A stretch of DNA of 64,000 bases, taken from Muribaculaceae bacterium (lineage in GTDB: Bacteria > Bacteroidota > Bacteroidia > Bacteroidales > Muribaculaceae). The notes beneath the pieces are model-generated. The model was not told where the DNA came from. It worked only from the letters and a program-made list of their open reading frames with translations, and searched no databases. Within the stretch, counting starts at the first letter, position 1. Each line of letters starts with the position of its first letter. The position numbers and the translations under genes are program-made. The stretch spans positions 1-64,000 of the forward strand of contig JAFZHD010000039.1 in NCBI GenBank assembly GCA_017555085.1, written 5' to 3'. Shown piece by piece: positions 44,017-50,727 of the stretch.

Positions 44017-44418
44017 ATGAGCAAGAAAGAATATATGATGCAAAACGAGGCCTATCTGCAAGAGGTGGCCGCTCGCGAAGGCGTAAAACCATTGCCCTCG
44101 GGATTGTATTACGAAGTGATTGAAGAAGGCGAAGAAAGCGCAGCCAAACCTCGCCCCACAAGCGTGGTGACAGTGTTTTATAAAGGCATGCTTATCAACG
44201 GCAAAGTGTTTGACGACAATACCGCGCAAGGCTATCCCGATGCATTCCGTTTGACCGAACTCATCAGCGGTTGGCAAATCGCCTTGCAACACATGAAAAT
44301 CGGTGACTACTGGCGCATCTACATCCCCGCCAAGCATGGATATGGCACTCGCGGCACCGACGGCATCCCCCGCAACTCAACCCTCATTTTTGAAATAAAA
44401 TTAATGGGCATTGCATAA
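44017..44418 (+). CDS. FKBP-type peptidyl-prolyl cis-trans isomerase
   Basis: A 133-residue FKBP-fold protein. The domain covers about residues 35-133, with the VFDDN, GWQIALQHMKIGD and PRNSTLIFEIKLMGI segments that line the FKBP pocket. There is no signal peptide, so unlike many FKBPs of this phylum it should act in the cytoplasm. It is co-transcribed with the RNA helicase 15 bases upstream. Confidence 0.9.
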   Translation: MSKKEYMMQNEAYLQEVAAREGVKPLPSGLYYEVIEEGEESAAKPRPTSVVTVFYKGMLINGKVFDDNTAQGYPDAFRLTELISGWQIALQHMKIGDYWRIYIPAKHGYGTRGTDGIPRNSTLIFEIKLMGIA

Positions 44419-44457
44419 ACTATTCATCTGATTAAGTAATCATATATAAACCTATCC

Positions 44458-44487
44458 AAAGGCCAAGGGTTAAAACTCTTGGCCTTT
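44458..44487. terminator. Hairpin shared by convergent genes (FKBP and small basic protein)
   Basis: The 10-bp stem AAAGGCCAAG/CTTGGCCTTT lies 40 bases past the FKBP stop, followed by T-rich sequence. On the minus strand it overlaps the last codons of the small gene, with that gene's stop in the loop. Confidence 0.75.
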
Positions 44488-44661
44488 GTGTTTTGTTTTG
44501 CGGGTGTAGTTTTTGGCGGAGCGGTGCACGCGATGTGTCGAGTGAAAGCCCGGACCTTTGATTTCTTGTTCGGCTTGGCGATTACCGCTACGGGCGGCTT
44601 TGATATAGTCGTCGAGGGTGATTTTCTTTTGTGATTTTTGTTTTGAACGAGGTGTTTTCAT
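44470..44661 (-). CDS. Small basic protein, function unknown
   Basis: A 63-residue very basic protein (many Lys and Arg, with KQKSQKKITLDDYIKAARSG near 7-26). The start at 44661 is chosen because the longer frame to 44916 runs into the neighbouring promoter and a divergent gene. The pattern of a short ITLDDY-type helix and basic tails resembles small conserved proteins of Bacteroidales that I cannot name. A nucleic-acid or ribosome contact is plausible from charge alone. The coding 3' end forms half of the hairpin at 44458-44487. Confidence 0.65.
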   Translation of the reverse strand: MKTPRSKQKSQKKITLDDYIKAARSGNRQAEQEIKGPGFHSTHRVHRSAKNYTRKTKHKGQEF

Positions 44662-44756
44662 ATCAATTTGTGTGTTAGTGGTGTGTATAATAAAAGCGGT
44701 TGTTTTTGTGCCGTTGTTTATGGGGTGGCAAATGGTTATTATCGGCAGAATTTGAT

Positions 44757-44764
44757 TAACTTTG
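44757..44764 (+). promoter_or_regulatory. Promoter box of the ABC importer operon
   Basis: TAACTTTG, a full -7 match, 18 bases before the ATG at 44783. No TTG at the usual -33 distance. Confidence 0.55.
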
Positions 44765-44782
44765 CAAAGATAACAATTTTTT

Positions 44783-45901
44783 ATGAAAAGAGTGGGTTTG
44801 ATAACAATCGTTGCGGCGTTGTTGCTGCTGGTGTCTTGTCGGTCGCGAGGCAGACAAGATGCTGTGCTTGTGGGTGGCGACACTCTCACAGTGCAGTCGC
44901 AGTTGCTTACTCTCACTCGTTTTGATAACTATGTGGTGGCCGATGTTAACGACCCGTGGAACGATGGCCGATTGTTGAGCCGCTATGTGCTTGTTGGCGA
45001 TAGTTGCGACTCGGCGCAGTTGCCCGACGGAGTGGTGGTTAATGTTCCGCTCGGCTCGTCGTTGGTGTATTCGTCGGTGCATGCCGGTGTGATAAATGAG
45101 TTGGGTTGCGTTGATGCGGTTACAGCCGTGTGTGATGCCCAATACTACTCTATGCCGAGCATTGTTGACCGATTGGCAAATGGCTTGGTAGTTGATGCCG
45201 GCTCGTCGATGTCGCCTGATGTTGAGAAGATAATATCACACAATCCGGCTGCCATTCTTTGCTCGCCGTTTCAAAATGCGGGCCATGGCGCGATTGAGCG
45301 CTTGGGCATTCCCGTGATAGAGTGTGCCGACTATATGGAGGCATCGCCGTTGGGCCGTGCCGAGTGGGTCAAGTTTATCGGTTTGCTCTATGGCCAATAT
45401 AACAAGGCCGACTCTATTTATAACGCAGTTACGATGGCTTATGACAGCCTCAAAAATATGGTGGCAGATGTACCTGTGCGCCCCTCGGTAATCAGCGAAA
45501 TGGTAACCGATGGCGTGTGGTTTATGCCCGGCGGCGGCAGTTATATGGCGCGCGTGTTTGCCGATGCCGGTGCCGACTATATGTGGGCCGATGATAACTC
45601 TACCGGCTCGCTCCAACTCGACTTTGCCACTGTCTATGACCGCGCCCACGATGCTGATTTTTGGCTGATAAAAACTTTTGGCCGTGACTTGACCTTGGCG
45701 CAGTTGGAATCGGACTATGCCTTGCATGCACGCATGGCGGCATTTGCCCATGGTGGCGTTTATTCGTGTAACACGGGCGCAACTTCTTTGTTTGAAGATT
45801 TTCCCTTTCACCCCGAGGTGTTGTTGAGGGAATATGTAAAGATATTTCACGGCAATATGTTGCCCGACTATGAACTCAAATACTATAAATCGGTAAAATG
45901 A
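44783..45901 (+). CDS. ABC importer substrate-binding lipoprotein (metal-chelate or corrinoid type)
   Basis: A 372-residue lipoprotein (lipobox LVSC, Cys19) of the BtuF/FhuD class III substrate-binding proteins. Two lobes (about 80-210 and 235-360) are joined by a long helix, as seen in that class; SPDVEKIISHNPAAIL near 144-159 and ECADYMEASPLGRAEWVKFIG near 176-196 (shown in part) are typical. The ligand could be a siderophore, heme, or cobalamin; no TonB receptor or cobalamin riboswitch is found nearby to decide. The stop overlaps the permease start by 4 bases. Confidence 0.88.
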   Translation: MKRVGLITIVAALLLLVSCRSRGRQDAVLVGGDTLTVQSQLLTLTRFDNYVVADVNDPWNDGRLLSRYVLVGDSCDSAQLPDGVVVNVPLGSSLVYSSVHAGVINELGCVDAVTAVCDAQYYSMPSIVDRLANGLVVDAGSSMSPDVEKIISHNPAAILCSPFQNAGHGAIERLGIPVIECADYMEASPLGRAEWVKFIGLLYGQYNKADSIYNAVTMAYDSLKNMVADVPVRPSVISEMVTDGVWFMPGGGSYMARVFADAGADYMWADDNSTGSLQLDFATVYDRAHDADFWLIKTFGRDLTLAQLESDYALHARMAAFAHGGVYSCNTGATSLFEDFPFHPEVLLREYVKIFHGNMLPDYELKYYKSVK

Positions 45902-46947
45902 ACAGCAATCACACATCGGTAAATTCGCCTCGCCGTTATTATATTGTCATGTGGTCGATGGCGGTTGTCATGGTCATGCTGTTTGTCGCATGCTTGGTGT
46001 TTGGTTCGGTTGACATTCCGTTGGGCGATGTATTAGGCTCGCTTACTGGCGGCGAGGTGTCGCGCGCCACATCGCGAGTGATTGTGCTTGAAACGCGTTT
46101 GCCCATGGCATGCACTGCGATGCTTGCCGGAGCGGCATTGTCGATAGCCGGATTGTTGATGCAGACAACATTTGACAACCCCTTGGCCGGACCGTCGATT
46201 TTGGGTATATCTACCGGATCAAGTCTCGGCGTTGCCATAGTGATGCTTGCGCTTGGCGGCTCGATAGGCGGTGTGCTTGGCTCGTCGTTGAGTGCGCTCA
46301 TCGGTGCGTTGCTCGGTGCTGGTGTGATAATGCTTGTGTTGCTCGCATTCTCATCGATTGTGAAAAACTCGGTGATGTTGCTCATTATAGGTATAATGGT
46401 GAGTCACTTGGCATCATCGGCCATTTCGTTGCTCAATTTCTTTTCAACCCAAGAGGGAGTTCACTCTTATGTAATATGGGGCTTGGGCAATTTCTCGGGC
46501 GTTACGCTCGAACGATTGCCGATATTTGCCATATTGGTTATAGCGAGTGTGTTGCTGTCAATGATGCTCGTTAAGCCGTTAAATGCCTTGTTGCTCGGCG
46601 CTCGTTATGCCGAAAACTTGGGCGTAAACATTCGCGGCACACGCAACCGTTTGTTGGTGCTTTCGGGCATTCTCACTGCGGTGGTGACAGCATTTTGTGG
46701 CCCTATCGGCTTTATCGGGCTGATTGTTCCCCACATTGCACGCTTGTCGTTGCGCTCGTCAAATCATATTGTTTTGTTGCCGGCCACAGCCCTTGCCGGC
46801 GCGGTGGTGGCGTTGCTGTGTACGCTCATCAGCGTAGTTCCCTCGGCCTCGGGCATTATTCCCATTAACGCAATCACACCCATAATAGGTGTGCCCATTA
46901 TAATCTACATTATTGTAAACCGCAAGCGAATTGCTTATTTCAACTAA
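45898..46947 (+). CDS. FecCD-type ABC permease
   Basis: A 349-residue inner-membrane permease with about ten hydrophobic helices, of the BtuC/FecCD type. Recognisable segments are RLPMACTAMLAGAALSIAG (about 62-80), NPLAGPSILGISTGSSLG (about 89-106), and the coupling-helix loop GPIGFIGLIVPHIARL (about 264-279). It would work as a dimer with the ATPase encoded next, moving ligand from the binding lipoprotein. The overlap with the upstream stop indicates coupled translation. Confidence 0.93.
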   Translation: MNSNHTSVNSPRRYYIVMWSMAVVMVMLFVACLVFGSVDIPLGDVLGSLTGGEVSRATSRVIVLETRLPMACTAMLAGAALSIAGLLMQTTFDNPLAGPSILGISTGSSLGVAIVMLALGGSIGGVLGSSLSALIGALLGAGVIMLVLLAFSSIVKNSVMLLIIGIMVSHLASSAISLLNFFSTQEGVHSYVIWGLGNFSGVTLERLPIFAILVIASVLLSMMLVKPLNALLLGARYAENLGVNIRGTRNRLLVLSGILTAVVTAFCGPIGFIGLIVPHIARLSLRSSNHIVLLPATALAGAVVALLCTLISVVPSASGIIPINAITPIIGVPIIIYIIVNRKRIAYFN

Positions 46948-46951
46948 ACCG

Positions 46952-47944
46952 ATGGCGGCAGTGAATGACATATTATCGACTCAAAATCTTGCAGTGGGCT
47001 ATCGCAACGGCAAGCAGGAAAACTGCGTGCTGTGTGACTTGCAACTGACATTGCGACAGGGTGAGTTGGTGTGTCTGCTTGGATCAAACGGTATCGGCAA
47101 ATCGACATTGTTGCGTACTTTGTCGGGTGTGCAGCGACCGCTGTCGGGCACGGTGATGCTCAACGGCCGCGATTTGGCCGACTACACAAAGCGCCAACTG
47201 TCGCAGTTGATAAGTATTGTTTACACCGACCGCACTCTTGCTGGTGCGCTCACCGTTCGCGAACTTGTGTCGCTTGGCCGACATCCTTATACGGGCTTTT
47301 TCGGCCGTCTTGACAGCGAGGACGAGCAGGTGGTGGCCGATGCGATGATCACAATGGGCATTGCTCACAAGGCCGGTTGCCATGTGGCTACATTGTCGGA
47401 CGGCGAACGGCAAAAGGCTATGATTGCGCGTGCTCTTGCACAAGAGACACCAATTATTTTGCTTGATGAGCCAACGGCATTTCTTGATGTGGCGAGCCGC
47501 ATTGAGACTATGAAATGTTTGCATCGCTTGGCAGTTGAGAAAAACAAGGCGATATTGCTGTCGTCGCACGATGTGAGTCAGTCGCTTGCACTTGCCAATC
47601 GTTTGTGGCTATTGCGCAGCGACCGCAAAATGGTGCAGGGCGTGACCGAAGATTTGGTGCTTGGTGGCCAACTTGACCGTCTGTTTGACGGCCGACAGGT
47701 GCAGTTTGACTCAATGGTGGGCGATTTTGTCGCGTTGGCCGATGTGAGACAATCGGTTGCTCTCGATTGTGCCGATGAATTGTTGCGCCATTGGATAGTG
47801 AACGCATTAGCCCGTGAGGGTTATGTCGTGGCGACTGATGCTGCTATAAAAATTACCGCCACATCATCAACCGTGATTGTGGTTGACAACAAGGCGGTAA
47901 ATTCGATTTCGGCCATGATTGGCTATTTGTCCACTATGGCTTAA
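46952..47944 (+). CDS. FecE-type ABC ATPase with C-terminal extension
   Basis: A 330-residue ATPase. Walker A is at 44-51 (GSNGIGKST region), the signature is LSDGERQK near 148-155, and Walker B is IILLDEPT near 168-175; a Q-loop-type TDRTLAGALTV region is near 92-102. The ATG at 46952 follows the permease by 4 bases and is preferred over a TTG at 46931. The last ~90 residues (about 240-330) lie beyond the ATPase core and look like a separate small alpha/beta domain. The end overlaps the convergent LOG gene by 11 bases. Confidence 0.9.
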   Translation: MAAVNDILSTQNLAVGYRNGKQENCVLCDLQLTLRQGELVCLLGSNGIGKSTLLRTLSGVQRPLSGTVMLNGRDLADYTKRQLSQLISIVYTDRTLAGALTVRELVSLGRHPYTGFFGRLDSEDEQVVADAMITMGIAHKAGCHVATLSDGERQKAMIARALAQETPIILLDEPTAFLDVASRIETMKCLHRLAVEKNKAILLSSHDVSQSLALANRLWLLRSDRKMVQGVTEDLVLGGQLDRLFDGRQVQFDSMVGDFVALADVRQSVALDCADELLRHWIVNALAREGYVVATDAAIKITATSSTVIVVDNKAVNSISAMIGYLSTMA

Positions 47945-49046
47945 AGTCCATGATAGTGTTGATAATGTCGTCGATGTTGTCGGATAGTGACAGCAGCAGA
48001 TTTTTGTAACGGCCGGTTTTCACCATATTTTGCAGTAACGAGTAGGCGGGCAGTTGTTGTGTCCAATAGTCAGTGCCGAGAAACGCCATGGGGCTTGCAT
48101 ATCCAAACGATATGTAGTGGTTTTGTGCCGCATCTTGAAATATCTCTTGCATTGTGCCCGCGCTGCCCGGAGTGTATATCACGCCGCCTTTGGCAATGGT
48201 GAGCAAGTGGTCTTCACGCAATGCGTTGTCAAAGTATTTGGCAATGAGTGTGGCAAAGGGTGTGGCGGGTTCATGGCCATAGAGCCATGTGGGAATGCCG
48301 AGGCTCACATATTTTTCTTGTGGGTATCGGCCCATGACTTCAAATGCCGATTTCAACCACAACGGACTGTTAAACGATGTGCTTGCTTGCAGTGTGGTAA
48401 GTGCCTGTTCAACTTCGCTATTGTCGCGGCCTGCCATCCATGCGCCCACATGGGCCGCTTCCATAGCGCCCGGACCGCCGCCCGTAACGATGATTTTGCC
48501 GCGCTCGGTCAATGCCTTGGCTATATAAACGATGTCGCGATAATGCTTGTCGTTGCGCAACAGCGCGTGTCCGCCCATAACGGCCACGATGTCTTCCTCG
48601 CGATAGTTGGAGAGAAAGTCGTGCATGGCATCACTCATTGAGTGGTCGTGCAAAGTTCGTGCAAGCGTTTCGTTGATGTCGTTTGCGCGCTTGCCTGTTG
48701 CGAGAAAGCGTTGATACACTTTGCTGTCATAGCACATGCCGATTGATGCATCGTCGTCGGGGTTATAGGCATCATAGAGTGATGCTGCATTGTAGAGACA
48801 CGAGCGGAATGTCTGATAAGGCACATTCATTGCCGATAGAATGGTATTGCTGTTGTCGAGGCGGGTGAGCATATAAGATGGTAGTTTGCACCCGATAAAC
48901 AGGCAGTCGGTAAACTCCACAAAATACCATTCGGTGAGAACTTTGTTAAAGTCAATCGACTGAAAAGCGCAAAGCGAGATTTTGTTGTTGCCTTTGATGA
49001 GGTCTCGCGCTTGTTCAACAGTTTCTATTTCGGAATAATAACGCAT
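47934..49046 (-). CDS. LOG family (lysine-decarboxylase-like Rossmann) protein
   Basis: A 370-residue protein with a LOG-type nucleotide-binding domain over about residues 150-360. GGGPGAMEAAH is near 187-197 and PGSAGTMQE near 293-301; in most family members the second motif is PGGxGTxxE, so one Gly is Ser here. Family members release bases from nucleoside monophosphates (cytokinin-activating phosphoribohydrolase); this longer form with about 150 extra N-terminal residues is common in Bacteroidetes and has no assigned function. It is 17 bases from oxyR and may be read with it. The name lysine decarboxylase used in some databases is wrong for this family. Confidence 0.85.
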   Translation of the reverse strand: MRYYSEIETVEQARDLIKGNNKISLCAFQSIDFNKVLTEWYFVEFTDCLFIGCKLPSYMLTRLDNSNTILSAMNVPYQTFRSCLYNAASLYDAYNPDDDASIGMCYDSKVYQRFLATGKRANDINETLARTLHDHSMSDAMHDFLSNYREEDIVAVMGGHALLRNDKHYRDIVYIAKALTERGKIIVTGGGPGAMEAAHVGAWMAGRDNSEVEQALTTLQASTSFNSPLWLKSAFEVMGRYPQEKYVSLGIPTWLYGHEPATPFATLIAKYFDNALREDHLLTIAKGGVIYTPGSAGTMQEIFQDAAQNHYISFGYASPMAFLGTDYWTQQLPAYSLLQNMVKTGRYKNLLLSLSDNIDDIINTIMDFKP

Positions 49047-49063
49047 CGCGTAGGGGAGAGGAC

Positions 49064-49990
49064 TTAAATTGCGATTTGAGTGCTTTTGAGTCTGTGCATG
49101 TCTTTGGGAACCGAAGCCTTTATCTCGTCGATAACCATGTTGAGAATGGTGTTGCGAACATAGTTGCGGTTTGTGGCGATGATAAGGTGTCGCGATGGGG
49201 TGGGAATGGCAAACGGTTTGACAAGTTTTTTGTTGCTATCACCCATTTGCATCACGGCAAGTTCGGGAATGAATGTAACGCCTTTGCCGCTCTCAACCAT
49301 ACGCATGAATGTTTCCATGCTGCCGAGGTTGTAGGCGAGTTTGCTTGATTGGGCATTTTTGAGTTGGCAGAATTTCACTATTTGGTCGCGGAAACAGTGA
49401 CCCTCGTCGAGCAACCACAATTCTTGATTGAACAGGTCAGAGGTCTTGACTGTGGCTTTTTCGTGCAAGGGGTTGGTTTCGGCCACATAGGCATAAAACT
49501 GCTCGTAGAAAAGGCTGTGGCATGAGTATTCCGACAAGCCGTCAAGGTCGGCAAGAATGCCGGCATCGATTTCGCCTGAGAGCAAAGCCGCTTTGATTTC
49601 TGAAGTCTTCATATCTCTCACTCTGATGTCGAGTTGAGGATATTTGTTCATGAGTTGCGGCAAGAAGCGTGGTAACAAATATGGGGCGATGGTGGGGAGA
49701 ATGCCCACAATGAATTGTCCGGTTATTGTTTGTTTTTCTTCGGCAACCAAATCTTTGATTTTTTGAGCCTGAACCAAAACAACGCGTGCTTGTTCTATAA
49801 TAAGTCGTCCGGCAGCGGTGGGAACAATAGGCGATTTTGAACGCTCAAATATGCGCACTTCAAGTTCATCTTCAAGTTTCTGAATCATGGCGCTCAAAGT
49901 GGGTTGAGTGACGAGGCATTGCTCGGCCGCTTTTGTGAAACTGCCCAATGATTCGACTGCTGTGATGTATTCTAACTGTTGTAAAGTCAT
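49064..49990 (-). CDS. oxyR: Hydrogen peroxide-sensing LysR-type regulator OxyR
   Basis: A 308-residue LysR-type activator. The winged helix-turn-helix is at 1-60 (MTLQQLEYITAVESLGSFTK shows the family start) and the sensing domain is at about 90-300. The peroxide-reactive cysteines are C199 and C208 in GHCFRDQIVKFC, the same positions as in E. coli OxyR, which supports true OxyR function. The gene is divergent from dps. The intergenic tandem site at 50017-50052 is the probable operator for both genes. LOG follows 17 bases downstream. Confidence 0.95.
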   Translation of the reverse strand: MTLQQLEYITAVESLGSFTKAAEQCLVTQPTLSAMIQKLEDELEVRIFERSKSPIVPTAAGRLIIEQARVVLVQAQKIKDLVAEEKQTITGQFIVGILPTIAPYLLPRFLPQLMNKYPQLDIRVRDMKTSEIKAALLSGEIDAGILADLDGLSEYSCHSLFYEQFYAYVAETNPLHEKATVKTSDLFNQELWLLDEGHCFRDQIVKFCQLKNAQSSKLAYNLGSMETFMRMVESGKGVTFIPELAVMQMGDSNKKLVKPFAIPTPSRHLIIATNRNYVRNTILNMVIDEIKASVPKDMHRLKSTQIAI

Positions 49991-50016
49991 GGTAGCAAGT
50001 ATGTTAGATATGCTTA

Positions 50017-50052
50017 ATAGATTTTGTCTATGTAAAGATAGGAATTATCTGT
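50017..50052. promoter_or_regulatory. Predicted OxyR operator between oxyR and dps
   Basis: Two tandem units fit ATAG-N7-CTAT: ATAG at 50017-50020 with CTAT at 50028-50031 (exact), and ATAG at 50038-50041 with CTGT at 50049-50052 (one mismatch). The units repeat every 21 bases, two helical turns, close to the E. coli arrangement of 22. The site ends at the -33 box of dps. Confidence 0.7.
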
Positions 50053-50083
50053 TTGACAAGCAAGCATTCTGCCATTAACTTTG
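50052..50083 (+). promoter_or_regulatory. dps promoter
   Basis: TTTG at 50052-50055, 20 bases, TAACTTTG at 50076-50083. It abuts the OxyR site, as expected for an activated promoter. Confidence 0.75.
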
Positions 50084-50130
50084 CATCAAAAAGAAAAAAC
50101 AACGATAATAACTTAAAAACAAATAGAAAT

Positions 50131-50619
50131 ATGAAAACTTTGAATTTCCTCCACCTCGATGAAAAAATGGCACAAAATGTAGTAGCATCATTGCAACAAC
50201 TCCTTGCCGATTATCAAGTTCACTACACCAACCTCCGCGACTTCCACTGGAATGTCAAGGGTCACGGCTTCTTTGTTCTCCACGAAAAGTTTGAAAGTCT
50301 CTATGACGACGCTGCTGCCAAAATCGACGAAATCGCCGAACGCATCCTCACTCTTGGCGGCACTCCCGAAAACCGTTTCAGCGAGTATCTCAAAATTGCG
50401 AAAATCAAAGAAACAGCCGGTGTAAAATGTGGCCATGATGCAGTTGACCATGTGCTTGACGCTTACGGTTACCTCATCGGCGAAGAACGTCGCCTCATCA
50501 AGTTGGCCGAAGAAGCCGGCGATGCTGTGACAGTCGACATGATGACAGGTTACATTGCTGAGCAAGAAAAAATGGTGTGGATGCTTGTGGCTTACAGCAC
50601 TCCCGCCTGCCAAAAATAA
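50131..50619 (+). CDS. dps: Dps/ferritin-like DNA-binding protein from starved cells
   Basis: A 162-residue ferritin-like protein that oxidises Fe(II) with peroxide and stores iron in a dodecamer, protecting DNA. The ferroxidase residues are visible in DFHWNVKGHGFFVLHEKFESLYDD (H and E/D residues near 33-56, shown in parts: DFHWNVKGHGFF, FESLYDDAAAKIDEIAER). I use the ATG at 50131 because the upstream frame runs through the promoter and operator. The short N-terminus has only a modest basic charge. OxyR control is predicted from the adjacent operator. Confidence 0.95.
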   Translation: MKTLNFLHLDEKMAQNVVASLQQLLADYQVHYTNLRDFHWNVKGHGFFVLHEKFESLYDDAAAKIDEIAERILTLGGTPENRFSEYLKIAKIKETAGVKCGHDAVDHVLDAYGYLIGEERRLIKLAEEAGDAVTVDMMTGYIAEQEKMVWMLVAYSTPACQK

Positions 50620-50672
50620 TCAAGTGATACTAGGGTTAATATCACATAAATGTTAGTTAGAGCCAATAATAA

Positions 50673-50703
50673 CAATGGCGAGCCTGTGACAGACTCGCCA
50701 TTG
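50673..50703. terminator. Bidirectional hairpin between dps and the GH10-like gene
   Basis: The 10-bp stem CAATGGCGAG/CTCGCCATTG with an 11-base loop lies between the two convergent stop codons. T-runs are weak on both sides. Confidence 0.7.
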
Positions 50704-50727
50704 TGCTATTTTAGGGGTTGGCTTATA

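Noticed and set aside
45236-45916. 226-codon minus-strand frame opposite the substrate-binding protein gene
   Set aside because: Shadow of a GC-rich coding strand; unusual Arg/His/Cys composition and no start signals.
48054-48641. 195-codon plus-strand frame opposite the LOG gene
   Set aside because: Cys/Phe/His-rich reverse image of LOG coding sequence, without promoter or ribosome site.
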